Assembly: GCF_030269325.1 (NCBI RefSeq)
Contig: NZ_BSTD01000005.1
Location: 124,001-188,000, forward strand
Length of the DNA: 64,000 bases
Source of the DNA: Amycolatopsis sp. NBRC 101858
GTDB lineage: Bacteria > Actinomycetota > Actinomycetes > Mycobacteriales > Pseudonocardiaceae
Direction: 5' to 3'
In this document: in pieces, positions 32,562 through 41,468 of the stretch
How the letters are laid out: the number at the start of each line of letters is the position of its first letter
Position numbering within the stretch: position 1 is the stretch's first letter
Notes under the pieces: generated by a model
What the model was told of the DNA's origin: nothing
The model's database searches: none
The model's input: only the letters and a program-made list of their open reading frames with translations
Translations under genes and position numbers: made by a program

Positions 32562-32912
32562 ATGAAATTCCTCTTGACCCTCCACATGAACCCGGCCCTC
32601 TGGGGCACCCTCACCGACGACCAGAAGAACGGCGTCTACGAAGGCCACGGCGCCTTCATCAAGCACATCACCGAAACCGGCGAGATGGTCGAGACCAAAG
32701 CCCTCGCCGAACCCGCCGAAACCAAGACCGTCCGCGTCCAGGACGGCGCGGCCCGGATCCAGGAAGGCGCCTTCGTCGAGTCGGAAGCCTTCCTCTGCGG
32801 CTACTACGTCGTCGACGTCGAGACCGAAGCGCGCGCCGTCGAGCTTGCCGCGATGATTCCCGATGCGCAGTACACCGCCGTCGAGGTGCGGAAGGTCGTC
32901 CACGAGGGTTGA
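32562..32912 (+). CDS. YCII-related small protein
   Basis: 116 aa, starting MKFLLTLHMNPALWGTL. A ferredoxin-like dimeric alpha-beta barrel is indicated by KFLLTLHMNP, KHITETGEMVETKALAEP, and the C-terminal DVETEARAVELAAMIPDA with TAVEVRKV. YCII/DGPF proteins are often linked to ECF sigma factors or act as small enzymes; there is no such gene here. Function unknown. Confidence 0.75.
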   Translation: MKFLLTLHMNPALWGTLTDDQKNGVYEGHGAFIKHITETGEMVETKALAEPAETKTVRVQDGAARIQEGAFVESEAFLCGYYVVDVETEARAVELAAMIPDAQYTAVEVRKVVHEG

Positions 32913-32945
32913 CCTCGATCAAGGTCGAGGGTGCACGCTGGACCC

Positions 32946-33731
32946 ATGAGCACCGAATGGGGCATCGACGCCGTCGACCTGGACGCCTACCTGACGCGGA
33001 TCGGGCAAGAACGCCGGCCGCCGTCGGAGGACGCGCTCCAGGACCTCATGCGCGCCCACGTCCAAGCCATCCCGTTCGAGAACATCGACGTCGTTCTCGC
33101 GCAGCACCAAGGGATTTCCCTCGACGTCGTGAGCGCGAAACTCGTCGGGCGGCGGCGGGGCGGCTACTGCTACGAGCAGAGTGGCCTCTTCGCCGCCGTC
33201 CTCGAGCAGCTCGGCTACCGCGTCCACCGGCTCGCCGCGCGCGTCCAGCCGCGGCGGCCCGGGCCGTACACCCACATGACCCTCGTCGCCGAGGCCGACG
33301 GGAAGCGCTTCCACGCCGACGTCGGGTTCGGTGCCGGGATCCTCGCCCCGATGCCGCTCGTCGACGGCCGGGAAACCGACCAGGCCGGCTGGCCGCACCG
33401 GCTGGTCGAGAACAACGGCTGGTGGACGCTCAAGAAGGGTGACGAGGACCTGCTCGACTTCCGGCTCGACGGCATGCACCCGATCGACTACGAGGTCTAC
33501 CACCACTACACCTCGACGCACCCGAAGTCGCCGTTCACCGGGAGGCTGGTGATCATGACGCTCGAACCGGGCGTCAGCCGCAAGCTCCTGGGCCGCGAGC
33601 TGACCGTCGAAAAGCCCGGCGGCAGCAGCGAAACCACCACCATCGCGCCCGACGAGCTCGACGCCACCCTCAAGGATCTCGGCATCGAACTGACCGCCGA
33701 CGAACTGAGCCGGCTCAAAGAGGTCTACTGA
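32946..33731 (+). CDS. nat: Arylamine N-acetyltransferase
   Basis: 261 aa, usual for bacterial NATs. The catalytic triad is visible: Cys in GRRRGGYCYEQSGLF, His in PYTHMTLVAE and Asp in FHADVGFG. The N-terminal LDAYLTRIGQERRPP and HVQAIPFENIDVVL are conserved. It transfers acetyl from acetyl-CoA to arylamines, hydrazines or aryl-amine intermediates; some NATs close macrolactams in ansamycin pathways but no such cluster is present. It converges on the GGDEF-EAL gene with a 7-base overlap. Confidence 0.95.
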   Translation: MSTEWGIDAVDLDAYLTRIGQERRPPSEDALQDLMRAHVQAIPFENIDVVLAQHQGISLDVVSAKLVGRRRGGYCYEQSGLFAAVLEQLGYRVHRLAARVQPRRPGPYTHMTLVAEADGKRFHADVGFGAGILAPMPLVDGRETDQAGWPHRLVENNGWWTLKKGDEDLLDFRLDGMHPIDYEVYHHYTSTHPKSPFTGRLVIMTLEPGVSRKLLGRELTVEKPGGSSETTTIAPDELDATLKDLGIELTADELSRLKEVY

Positions 33732-36037
33732 CCAAAGAGTTCGGCCGCCGGCACCGGCCGGCCCAGGTGGTAGCCCTGGGCCTGGTCGCAGCCCAGTGAG
33801 CGCAGCAGGTCGAGCTGCTCCGCGGACTCGACGCCCTCGGCGATCACCGTCAGGTCCACGGCGTGGGCCATCGCGATGATGCTGGTGACGATCGCCGCCG
33901 CGTCGCGGGATTCGGCGATGCCGGTGATGAACGAACGGTCGATCTTGAGCGTGTCCAGCGTCAGGCGGCGCAGCTGCGCGAGCGACGAATACCCGGTGCC
34001 GAAGTCGTCGATCGCCAGCAGCACGCCCAGCGAACGCAGGGACGCCAGTACTTGCCCGGCCGCTTCCTGGTCGCGCATCAACGCGCTCTCGGTGACCTCC
34101 AGGCAGAGCGCCCCGGGCGGCAGCCCGGTGTTGGCCAGCGCGTCCTGCACCGCGGGCACCAGGTGCGGGTCGTCGAGCTGGCGGGTGGAGAGGTTGACCT
34201 TCAGCGTCAGGTCCAGGCCCTGATCACGGCGTCGCGTGGCCAGCTCGCGCGTCGTCGCGCGGAGCATCTCCTTGCCGATCACGTTGATCAGGTCGCTCTC
34301 TTCGGCGAGCGGGATGAACTCCACCGGCGAGATCGCGCCGTGCCGGGGGTGCGTCCAGCGCAGCAGCGCCTCGACCGCGACCATCTCGCCGGTCCGCAGG
34401 TCGACGACCGGCTGGTAGGCGGGCCAGAGCTGGCCGTCGTGCACCGCGTCGCGCAGGTCCTGTTCCATCCGCAGCCGCCGCTGCATCCGCTCGCGCAGGC
34501 CGACGTCGAAGAAGTGGTGGCGGCCGCGGCCGAGCGTCTTGGCCTGGTACATCGCGACGTCCGCGTCGCGCAGCAGGTCCTCGGCGCTGCGGCGGTCGGC
34601 GCCGCCCACCAGCACCACCCCGATGCTGGCGTCGAGGTGCAGCTGCCTGCCGAGCACGCCGATCGGCTCGGCCAGCGCGGCCCGCAGGTGCTCGGCCAGC
34701 GCCCGGACCTCGCCGGGCTCGGTGACCTCGCCGGTGACGACGACGAACTCGTCGCCGCCGAGCCGCCCGACCAGGTCGTCGCGCCCGGAGCAGCGGCGCA
34801 GGCGCTCGCCGACGATCCGCAGCACCTGATCGCCGACGGAGTGCCCGAGCGAGTCGTTGATGACCTTGAACTTGTCCAGGTCGAGGAACAGCACGGTGAG
34901 CGCGCCGCGCCCGGTGCCGGCGAGCCGGTCGAGCACCAGGGTCCGGTTGGCCAGGCGGGTGAGCGGGTCGTGGGTCGCGTCGTGCGCGAGCTGCGCGCTG
35001 ATCGCGCGGGTCTCGGTGATGTCGGTGAACGACGTGACCACGGCCAGCGCCGCCGGGTCGTCGGGGTTGAGCAGCCGCGAGGTCAGCGACACCCAGACGT
35101 CGCGGCCGTCGGGCCGGCGCAGGCGCACGACCAGGCCGTTGTGCGTGACGCCGGTCCGCCGCGTCTGCACCGACGGCGTCTCGTCGGGCGGGATCCACTG
35201 CCCGGACTCGGTGAACAGCACGAGCGTGTGGCAGGGGACGCCGATCAGCTCGGCTTCGGTGACGCCGATGATCCGGCAGGCCGCCGGGTTCGCCGCTTCG
35301 ATCAGCCCGCCCGGGCCCGTCACCAGCACGCCTTCGTCGAGCGAGGCGACGACCGTGCGGTAGTTCTGCTCGGCCCGCCGCCGTGCGGTCTCATCGGCGC
35401 AGACGAGCACGTACCCGTCGTTCATCTCAGCTGCCGAAACGCGGACCGCCAGGGGAGCGCCGTCCCGCCGCCGGTGCACCGCTTCGGTGACCCCGCCGCC
35501 GCACAGGTCCAGCGGCGCGCCGACCAGCTCGCTCGCCCGCCGTCCGACGGCTTCGGCCGCGGTCCAGCCGTAAACCGCTTCGGCGGCCGGGTTCCAGCTG
35601 GTCACGACGCCTTCGCCGGTGGTCGCGATCAGCGCGTCGCTGACGTGCGACACGAGCGCGGCCTGGTAGCGCAGGGCGTCCGCGGCCGCCTTCTTCGCCG
35701 TGATGTCCCGCATGACGACCTGGTACGCGAGCCGGCCGTCGAGGCGCACCGACACCGTCTCGACGGCGAACTTGCTCCCGTCCAGCCGCGACATCAGCGC
35801 TTCGACCGGCTCGCTCGCCTGCCCCGGTTCGGTCAGCAGCGCGAGCTTCTCCACCAGGGCGGCGCGCGACTCGTCGGCGACGAAGTCGGTGAACCGGCGG
35901 CCGACGACCTCGGCCGCGGACCGCGCGGCGAACGTCTCGAGGGCCGCGCGGTTGGCGTAGGTCAGGACGCCGTGCTCGTGGACGCAGATTGCGTCCGGAC
36001 TCAGCTCGACCAGTGCGGCGAGGGAGCCTGCCTCCAT
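33725..36037 (-). CDS. PAS-GGDEF-EAL cyclic-di-GMP signalling protein
   Basis: 770 aa. Three PAS-like domains (about 1-115, 118-215, 220-345) precede a GGDEF domain with intact RLGGDEFVVV near residue 425 and an EAL domain with VAVEALLRW near 552, plus TESALMRDQ and DDFGTGYSSLAQLRRL. Both catalytic signatures are present, so it may make and degrade c-di-GMP. No TM segment, so cytosolic sensing by PAS. In filamentous actinomycetes c-di-GMP controls development through BldD. Confidence 0.95.
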   Translation of the reverse strand: MEAGSLAALVELSPDAICVHEHGVLTYANRAALETFAARSAAEVVGRRFTDFVADESRAALVEKLALLTEPGQASEPVEALMSRLDGSKFAVETVSVRLDGRLAYQVVMRDITAKKAAADALRYQAALVSHVSDALIATTGEGVVTSWNPAAEAVYGWTAAEAVGRRASELVGAPLDLCGGGVTEAVHRRRDGAPLAVRVSAAEMNDGYVLVCADETARRRAEQNYRTVVASLDEGVLVTGPGGLIEAANPAACRIIGVTEAELIGVPCHTLVLFTESGQWIPPDETPSVQTRRTGVTHNGLVVRLRRPDGRDVWVSLTSRLLNPDDPAALAVVTSFTDITETRAISAQLAHDATHDPLTRLANRTLVLDRLAGTGRGALTVLFLDLDKFKVINDSLGHSVGDQVLRIVGERLRRCSGRDDLVGRLGGDEFVVVTGEVTEPGEVRALAEHLRAALAEPIGVLGRQLHLDASIGVVLVGGADRRSAEDLLRDADVAMYQAKTLGRGRHHFFDVGLRERMQRRLRMEQDLRDAVHDGQLWPAYQPVVDLRTGEMVAVEALLRWTHPRHGAISPVEFIPLAEESDLINVIGKEMLRATTRELATRRRDQGLDLTLKVNLSTRQLDDPHLVPAVQDALANTGLPPGALCLEVTESALMRDQEAAGQVLASLRSLGVLLAIDDFGTGYSSLAQLRRLTLDTLKIDRSFITGIAESRDAAAIVTSIIAMAHAVDLTVIAEGVESAEQLDLLRSLGCDQAQGYHLGRPVPAAELFGQ

Positions 36038-36077
36038 GAGCGTCGTCCCCCTGGCGGTCGGCGGGTGGCTCGGTCGA

Positions 36078-36827
36078 TTACACCACCGACTCCGGCCCCT
36101 GCCTACCCGCCGGAATCCGGGTCCGGCCTGCGGCTGGGCCGCGCAGCCGCGGCCCCCAGAACAGCAGCCCGAAGTGCGCGGCGACCGCGTGACCGAGCAG
36201 CGTGACGATCGAGTCGAGGCTCGCCGGGTCGTCGCCGAGCCAGATCACCGCGATGAACGCTTCCACGACCGCCAGCGCGGCCAGGCGCGCGCGGCCGCGC
36301 AGCAGGAAGACGAGCGCGCCGGCGGTGGTGAAGAAGCCGTAGCTGACGCCGATGTCGAGCCAGTGCCCGGCCGAGTTCGGCAGGACGTGGGCGCTGATCA
36401 GGGCCATCACCGGCAGCTCGGTGACGAGCGTGGCCAGCACGTGGCCGGAGAAGAACACGGTCGCCGCGCGGCGGGCGCCGAAGCGGCGTTCCAGCGGCGC
36501 GACGGCGATCGTGAAGATCACGACGTAGGCGAGCCAGCCTTCGTCGGACAGCCAGATCGCGCTGGTCAGCAGCGACGTAAGCGGCCGCCGCCACAGGTTG
36601 TGGGCGTCGGTGCTGGACAGCTGGAGCAGCCGGTTGGTCAGCTCCGGGTCGGCGAACTTGAGCAGCAGGGTCGTGCCGAGCAGGAGAAGGAGGTAACCGA
36701 ACGTGAAGGGGGTTACCTTCGGATTGGGGATGATCTTGGCGAATGCCGTCAGGCTGCGACGCGGCACGGCGATCCGGGGGATCGGCCGATCGGCTTTCAG
36801 CAGCATGGTTCGAGCTTCGCCGGTCAT
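36078..36827 (-). CDS. Rhomboid-like membrane protein
   Basis: 249 aa from ATG 36827. Six hydrophobic segments; HWLDIGVSYGFFTTAGAL offers a GxS serine and TLLGHAVAAHFGLLFW a helix-borne His, matching the Ser-His dyad positions of rhomboid proteases, but the motif GVSYG deviates from GxSG. It is either a rhomboid protease or a catalytically altered family member. It is upstream of the c-di-GMP gene in the same direction with 40 bases between. Confidence 0.65.
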   Translation of the reverse strand: MTGEARTMLLKADRPIPRIAVPRRSLTAFAKIIPNPKVTPFTFGYLLLLLGTTLLLKFADPELTNRLLQLSSTDAHNLWRRPLTSLLTSAIWLSDEGWLAYVVIFTIAVAPLERRFGARRAATVFFSGHVLATLVTELPVMALISAHVLPNSAGHWLDIGVSYGFFTTAGALVFLLRGRARLAALAVVEAFIAVIWLGDDPASLDSIVTLLGHAVAAHFGLLFWGPRLRGPAAGRTRIPAGRQGPESVV

Positions 36828-36998
36828 GCTGGGAGTCTCCCGAACCGCAGCTGTGAATCCGCTGTGGAATGTCACTCACGGTCAATTCGAACGTTACGTG
36901 ACGAATTTTTGCCTACACCTCACCCGTTCGGGTGCTTTGTGCGGTAAAAATACGATCACGACGTCGGCCGAAAGGCCCTCTCGGGAAGGTCTGTCGGG

Positions 36999-37502
36999 GT
37001 GAACGACGAGGTATCGGTCGCCGAGCTGCTCGTGCGCGAGGGCTGGGGCGACCGTTCGGGGACGGGGCAGTCGCGCTGGCGCGTGCTCGCGGTGATGCTC
37101 GCCGTCGTCATCGGCTGCGGCGCGGCCGCGGTCCTGGTCGGCCTCAGCGGCAAGGGCACCGAGAACGCGTCCCCGGTCGACCAGATCCAGGTGATCCCGT
37201 TCCCGCAGCGCACCACCGGGCTCGGTGGCGCCGGCCAGGCGACGGACTCCCCGCCGGAGGGTGGCACGGGCGGCGGCGACGTCGTCCCCGGCGCCGGCGT
37301 CCCCCGCGAGACCGTCACCGAGGTGCCGGGCCGCACGACGACCACCGAGAGCAGCACCGAGTCCGCGACGCCGACCACCACGCCCACCAGTGGCGCCCCG
37401 GGCAGCTCGGTCACCCCGACCTCGACCCCGCCGGGTGGGCACCACCCCACGACGACCCCCGCGCCACCGCCGCCGTCGTGCCTGCTGATCATCTGCTGGT
37501 GA
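36999..37502 (+). CDS. Membrane-anchored Pro/Thr/Ser-rich protein
   Basis: 167 aa from GTG. Residues 1-27 are cytoplasmic, a TM spans about 28-49 (VLAVMLAVVIGCGAAAVLVGL), and the rest is a low-complexity exported region of Thr, Ser, Pro and Gly ending in SCLLIICW. No domain is recognised. It is isolated between divergent and convergent genes; possibly a cell-wall spanning stalk. Confidence 0.65.
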   Translation: MNDEVSVAELLVREGWGDRSGTGQSRWRVLAVMLAVVIGCGAAAVLVGLSGKGTENASPVDQIQVIPFPQRTTGLGGAGQATDSPPEGGTGGGDVVPGAGVPRETVTEVPGRTTTTESSTESATPTTTPTSGAPGSSVTPTSTPPGGHHPTTTPAPPPPSCLLIICW

Positions 37503-37949
37503 TCAGGCCAGTTTCTCCGCGAGGTCGCTGAAGTCCGAGGTGTTCCAGCGCTCCGGGCGCATGACGATCGCGATGTTGTTCCCGTGGGTGTCGTCGGTCG
37601 CGTCCGTGTAGGCCTCGCTGACGCCCGGGGGCAGGTAGCGGGCCGCCATCTCGTGCCGCTGCGCCTTCGTCATCGGCCACGACTCCACGACCGGGCCCTC
37701 GACCGATACGTACTTGTAGACGCCGTCCTGCTGCTGGACGCACAGCGCGAAGCGGCCGGCTTCCTCGATCAGCCGGGTCTTGCGCAGGCCTGGTGAGGTC
37801 ATCACGACGACGTCGCCGCCCGGCTCGTAGCGATACCAGATCGGCGTGGTCAGCGGCGCCCGGCCGGGCTCGGCCGCCACGCTCAGCACGCCGACCTGCG
37901 GCTGGGCGAGGAACGCTTCGCGCCCGTCCTTGGTCATCTTGCGGGCCAT
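37503..37949 (-). CDS. Pyridoxamine 5'-phosphate oxidase family protein
   Basis: 148 aa; ATG 37949 has aaggag 6 bases upstream. FLAQPQVGVLSVAAEPGRAPLTTPIWYRY is the FMN/F420-binding split-barrel start, and KYVSVEGPVVESWPMT fits the family. Likely a flavin or F420-dependent reductase, substrate unknown. Divergent from a TetR gene with shared palindromes, so probably its target. Confidence 0.85.
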   Translation of the reverse strand: MARKMTKDGREAFLAQPQVGVLSVAAEPGRAPLTTPIWYRYEPGGDVVVMTSPGLRKTRLIEEAGRFALCVQQQDGVYKYVSVEGPVVESWPMTKAQRHEMAARYLPPGVSEAYTDATDDTHGNNIAIVMRPERWNTSDFSDLAEKLA

Positions 37950-37958
37950 CTCGGCTCT

Positions 37959-38030
37959 CCTTAAAGCAATCTGATTTGACTTAAGGCTAGCCACGGGTGG
38001 ACTGCAAAAGCAAGTGCCTTTGCTTTAAGG
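37959..38030. promoter_or_regulatory. Paired TetR-type operators between divergent genes
   Basis: CCTTAAAGCAA (37959-37969) and its exact complement TTGCTTTAAGG (38020-38030) flank the region. Next to tetR, AAAGCAA-N6-TTGCTTT (38007-38026) is a palindrome; next to the other gene, TTAAAGCAA and TTGACTTAA (37961-37984) form an imperfect version. Confidence 0.65.
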
Positions 38031-38037
38031 TGGTGGC

Positions 38038-38613
38038 ATGACCCGACCCGGTGGCCGCAGCGCCCGCGTCCGCGACGCGGTGCACGAAGCCGTCGTCGAG
38101 CTGCTCGCCGCCGGGGAGATCGACGCCGCGATCCCGAAGATCGCCGAGCGCGCGGGTGTGAACCCGACCAGCATCTACCGGCGCTGGGGCAGCCGCGACC
38201 ACCTGCTGCTGGACGCCGCCGTGACGCGCCTGCGCGCGACTTCGCCGATCCCGGACACCGGTTCCCTGCGCGACGACCTGCGCGGCTGGGCCGAGGGTGT
38301 CGAACGCGCGATGCGCGACCGCCGCGGCCAGATCCTGCTCCGCGCGCTCGTCGCGACCATGGCGCCGGACCAGGAGCCGGTGGAGTACCTCAAGGCTCGC
38401 GGGGACGACCTGCAGGCCGCCCTCGACAAGGCCGCGGCGCGCGGCGAACCCGTGCCGACGGTCGACGAGGTGCTGGACTTCGTCCTGGCCCCGCTCTACC
38501 TGCGGGTGCTGTTCCGGCGCCCGGTCGAGCCGGGCACCGGGGCCCGGCTCGTCGAGCGGTTGCTCACGGCGCTTCCAGCAGATCCGGCTCCGCGCGCCGG
38601 CCGAGGTGGTTGA
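38038..38613 (+). CDS. TetR/AcrR-family transcriptional repressor
   Basis: 191 aa. The N-terminal HTH (DAAIPKIAERAGVNPTSIYRRWGSRDHLLLDA) is clear, followed by a helical ligand domain of the TetR_C type (FVLAPLYLRVLFRRPVEPG). Palindromes with TTGCTTTAA arms lie directly upstream and before the divergent flavin-type gene, so autorepression and control of that gene are likely. Its 3' end overlaps the opposing permease by 50 bases. Confidence 0.92.
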   Translation: MTRPGGRSARVRDAVHEAVVELLAAGEIDAAIPKIAERAGVNPTSIYRRWGSRDHLLLDAAVTRLRATSPIPDTGSLRDDLRGWAEGVERAMRDRRGQILLRALVATMAPDQEPVEYLKARGDDLQAALDKAAARGEPVPTVDEVLDFVLAPLYLRVLFRRPVEPGTGARLVERLLTALPADPAPRAGRGG

Positions 38614-39895
38614 ACAGCAGGTTCAGCGCGAACGCCAGCACCGCCGCCACCGTGATCGAGCTGCCGCAGATCGTCTGCAGCCAGGCCGGGAAGTGCTGGA
38701 AGATCTTCGGCGCGAACGCCGGGAGCAGGCCGACGCCGAGGGCGACCGCGACGATGAAAGTGTTGTGGTTGCCGGAAAACTCCACCTTCTTGAGGTTCTG
38801 CGCACCGACCGCGGCGACCATCGCGAACATCACCACCGCGACCCCGCCGACCACCGGCTGCGGGATCGCCGCGATGAACGCGCCGATCTTCGGCACCAGG
38901 CCCATCAGCACCAGGATCCCGCCGGTCACCGCGACCACCCAGCGGCTGCGCACGCCGGTCATCCGCACCAGGCCGACGTTCTGCGCGAACGCCGTGTCGG
39001 GGAAGGAGTTCAGCACGCCGCCGAGCACGGCCGAGAAGCCGTCGGTCGCCAGGCCGCGCGCGAGGTCGGAGTCCGTCGGCGGGCGCCCGGTGATCTCGCC
39101 GACGGCGATCATGTCGGCGGTCGACTCCGTGAACGTCACCAGCATGACCACGCACATCGACAGGACCGCGGCGACCGGGAACGTCGGCGCGCCGAAGTGG
39201 AACGGCGACGCGAGCCCGAACCAGCTCGCCGCGCCGAGCCCGTCCCAGTGCACGAGTCCCATCGGGAGCGCGGCCACCAGCCCGATCGCCAGCGCCAGCA
39301 GTGGCCCGATCTGGTTGGCGAACCCGCGCAGCACCCGCGTGAACAGCACCAGCAGCGCGAGGACGCCGAACGCCAGCAGGATGTGCGACAGGGCCGCGTA
39401 GTCGGGCGCGGTGGGGTCGTTGCCCGCGATCAGCCCCGCGCCCGGGCCGAGCAGCGAGACGCCGATGACGAGCAGCAGCGTCCCGGTGACCAGCGGCGGG
39501 AAGAACCGGATCAGCTTCGCGAACGGCTTGGCGATGATCAGCCCGAAGACGCCGGACGCCAGCATCGCGCCGTAGACCGCGGTCAGGCCGTACTGGGACG
39601 CGATCAGGATCATCGGGTTGACGACGCTGAACGTCGCGCCCGCGACCACCGGGAGCCGGATGCCGAGGAGCTTCCCGATGCCGATCGACTGGATCAGCGT
39701 CGCGATGCCCGCGACGAGCAGATCGGCGTTGACCAGCAGCCCGATCGTCGCCGGGTCGAGCTTCAGCGCGCTGCCGACGATCAGCGGCACGGCGACCGCG
39801 CCGGCGTACATGATCGACATGTGCTGCAGGCCGAGCAGCGCCAGCCGGCCGGCGGGCAGGCCCTGGTCGACCGGGTGCACCACGGGTTTCGTCAT
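38564..39895 (-). CDS. Xanthine/uracil permease, NCS2 family
   Basis: 443 aa from ATG 39895 behind gagagggg. HPVDQGLPAGRLALLGLQHMSIMYAGAVAVPLIVG is the typical NCS2 N-terminus; LPVVAGATFSVVNPMILIA contains the substrate-site region and DSDLARGLATDGFSAVLGGVLNSFPDTAFAQNVGL the NCS2 signature. Twelve to fourteen TM helices. Proton-coupled uptake of a purine, probably xanthine or urate. Monocistronic. Confidence 0.93.
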   Translation of the reverse strand: MTKPVVHPVDQGLPAGRLALLGLQHMSIMYAGAVAVPLIVGSALKLDPATIGLLVNADLLVAGIATLIQSIGIGKLLGIRLPVVAGATFSVVNPMILIASQYGLTAVYGAMLASGVFGLIIAKPFAKLIRFFPPLVTGTLLLVIGVSLLGPGAGLIAGNDPTAPDYAALSHILLAFGVLALLVLFTRVLRGFANQIGPLLALAIGLVAALPMGLVHWDGLGAASWFGLASPFHFGAPTFPVAAVLSMCVVMLVTFTESTADMIAVGEITGRPPTDSDLARGLATDGFSAVLGGVLNSFPDTAFAQNVGLVRMTGVRSRWVVAVTGGILVLMGLVPKIGAFIAAIPQPVVGGVAVVMFAMVAAVGAQNLKKVEFSGNHNTFIVAVALGVGLLPAFAPKIFQHFPAWLQTICGSSITVAAVLAFALNLLFNHLGRRAEPDLLEAP

Positions 39896-40013
39896 GATCT
39901 GGCCCCTCTCCGCGGCACATCCGACACTCCGCGCGTGACCGTAGCAAGAACCGGACGTCATGATCTTGTTTCAGGGGGCGGCGCGACGGCCGGGAATGTG
40001 TGACCATCGGTGC

Positions 40014-41153
40014 ATGACTTCGGGCGGTATTTCCCAGGTGGGCCCGCCGTTTCGCGCCGATCACGTCGGGAGCCTCCTGCGGCCCCCGGTGCTGCGCGAC
40101 GCGCGACGGCGGCGCGAAAGCGGTGAGATCGGCGCGGAGCAGCTCCGCGCGGTCGAGGACGACGCGATCCGCGACGTCATCAAGATGCAGCGGGTGGCCG
40201 GGCTGAGCTCGGCCACCGACGGCGAGTTCCGGCGCGCGTCGTGGCACATGGACTTCATCTACGCGCTCGGCGGCATCTCCAAGAGCGACGAGCGGCTGCA
40301 CGTCAAGTTCCACAACCTGGCGGGCGACCTCGAGTTCAGCCCGCCGGGCCTGCAGGTCGACGGCAAGGTGCGGCTCGACGAGCCGATCTTCGCCTCGCAC
40401 TTCGAGTTTCTCAAGTCCCATGTGGACGATGGGGTGACGCCGAAGCTGACCATCCCGTCGCCGAGCATGGTCTACTACCGCGGCGGCCGGGCGGCCGTGA
40501 GCGAAAGCGTTTACCCGGACCTCGAAGAGTTCTTCGCCGACCTGAGCGCGGCGTACGCGGCGCAGGTCTCCGCGGTGCACGGGCTCGGCTGCCGGTACCT
40601 GCAGCTGGACGACACGAGCCTGGCCTACCTCAACGACCCGGCGCAGCGGGAGCTCGTCGCGCGGATGGGCGGCGACCCGGACACCCAGCACGTCCGCAAC
40701 ATCGCGACGATGAACGCGGCGCTGGCCGGCCGGCCCGAGGACCTGACCGTGACGACCCACCTGTGCCGCGGCAACTTCCGGTCGTCGTGGGTGGCTTCGG
40801 GGAGCTACGAGTTCGTCGCGGAGGCGCTGTTCGGCGAGCTGGCCGTCGACGGGTTCTTCCTGGAGTTCGACGACGAACGCTCCGGCGGCTTCGAGCCGCT
40901 GCGGTTCGTGCCGAAGGACAAGAAGGTCGTCCTCGGCCTGGTCACGACGAAACGGCCGGAGCTGGAGGACGCCGACGTCCTGGTGCGGCGGATCGAGGAG
41001 GCGGCGCAGTACGTCGACATCGACCAGCTGTGCCTTTCGCCGCAGTGCGGGTTCTCCTCGACCGAGGAGGGCAACGACCTCACGACGGACGACCAGCTGC
41101 GGAAGCTGGAGCTGATCGTGGCGACGGCCGACCGCGTCTGGGGCGGCCAGTGA
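40014..41153 (+). CDS. MetE-like (cobalamin-independent methionine synthase II) family protein
   Basis: 379 aa. The (beta/alpha)8 barrel of MetE C-terminal type: PPFRADHVGSLLRP, GLSSATDGEFRRASW, YLQLDDTSLAYL, and zinc ligands in VTTHLCRGNF and LSPQCGFSS. Too short to be full MetE (~750 aa), and no folate N-domain. Such stand-alone proteins move methyl or other alkyl groups on thiols. It forms an operon by a GTGA overlap with a NIPSNAP gene and then an IclR regulator, suggesting a catabolic role. Confidence 0.85.
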   Translation: MTSGGISQVGPPFRADHVGSLLRPPVLRDARRRRESGEIGAEQLRAVEDDAIRDVIKMQRVAGLSSATDGEFRRASWHMDFIYALGGISKSDERLHVKFHNLAGDLEFSPPGLQVDGKVRLDEPIFASHFEFLKSHVDDGVTPKLTIPSPSMVYYRGGRAAVSESVYPDLEEFFADLSAAYAAQVSAVHGLGCRYLQLDDTSLAYLNDPAQRELVARMGGDPDTQHVRNIATMNAALAGRPEDLTVTTHLCRGNFRSSWVASGSYEFVAEALFGELAVDGFFLEFDDERSGGFEPLRFVPKDKKVVLGLVTTKRPELEDADVLVRRIEEAAQYVDIDQLCLSPQCGFSSTEEGNDLTTDDQLRKLELIVATADRVWGGQ

Positions 41154-41467
41154 TCACGTGCGTCGTCGACTACGTCATCGACCCCGCGAAGATCACCGAC
41201 TTCGAGCGCTTCGCCGCCGCGTGGATGCGGTTGGTGCAGCGCGAAGGCGGGATCCACCACGGCTACTTCCTGCCGTCGGAGGGCGCGAGCGACGAAGCCC
41301 GGGCGTTGTTCAGCTTCGAGAGTTTCGCGGCGTACGAGCGCTACCGGACGCTGTTCGGCGTCGACCCGGACTTCATCGAGGCCGACAAGATCCGCGAGGA
41401 AAGCGGGTGCGTGGTGCGGTACCGGCGGTCGTTCATGCGGCCGTTCCTGCCGGACGACGACCTCTGA
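41150..41467 (+). CDS. NIPSNAP-family small protein
   Basis: 105 aa from GTG in a GTGA overlap with the MetE-like gene. CVVDYVIDPAKITDFERFAAAWMRLV, GGIHHGYFLPSEGASDEARALFSFESFAAYERYR and the spacing fit the NIPSNAP dimeric alpha-beta barrel. Likely a small enzyme or accessory factor of the same pathway. Function unproved. Confidence 0.8.
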   Translation: MITCVVDYVIDPAKITDFERFAAAWMRLVQREGGIHHGYFLPSEGASDEARALFSFESFAAYERYRTLFGVDPDFIEADKIREESGCVVRYRRSFMRPFLPDDDL

Positions 41468-41468
41468 C

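Noticed and set aside
38296..40003. Long + strand frames antisense to the xanthine permease and similar shadows elsewhere
   Set aside because: Arg/Asp/His-rich translations of the complementary strand of a clear membrane protein gene; typical of high-GC third-position bias.
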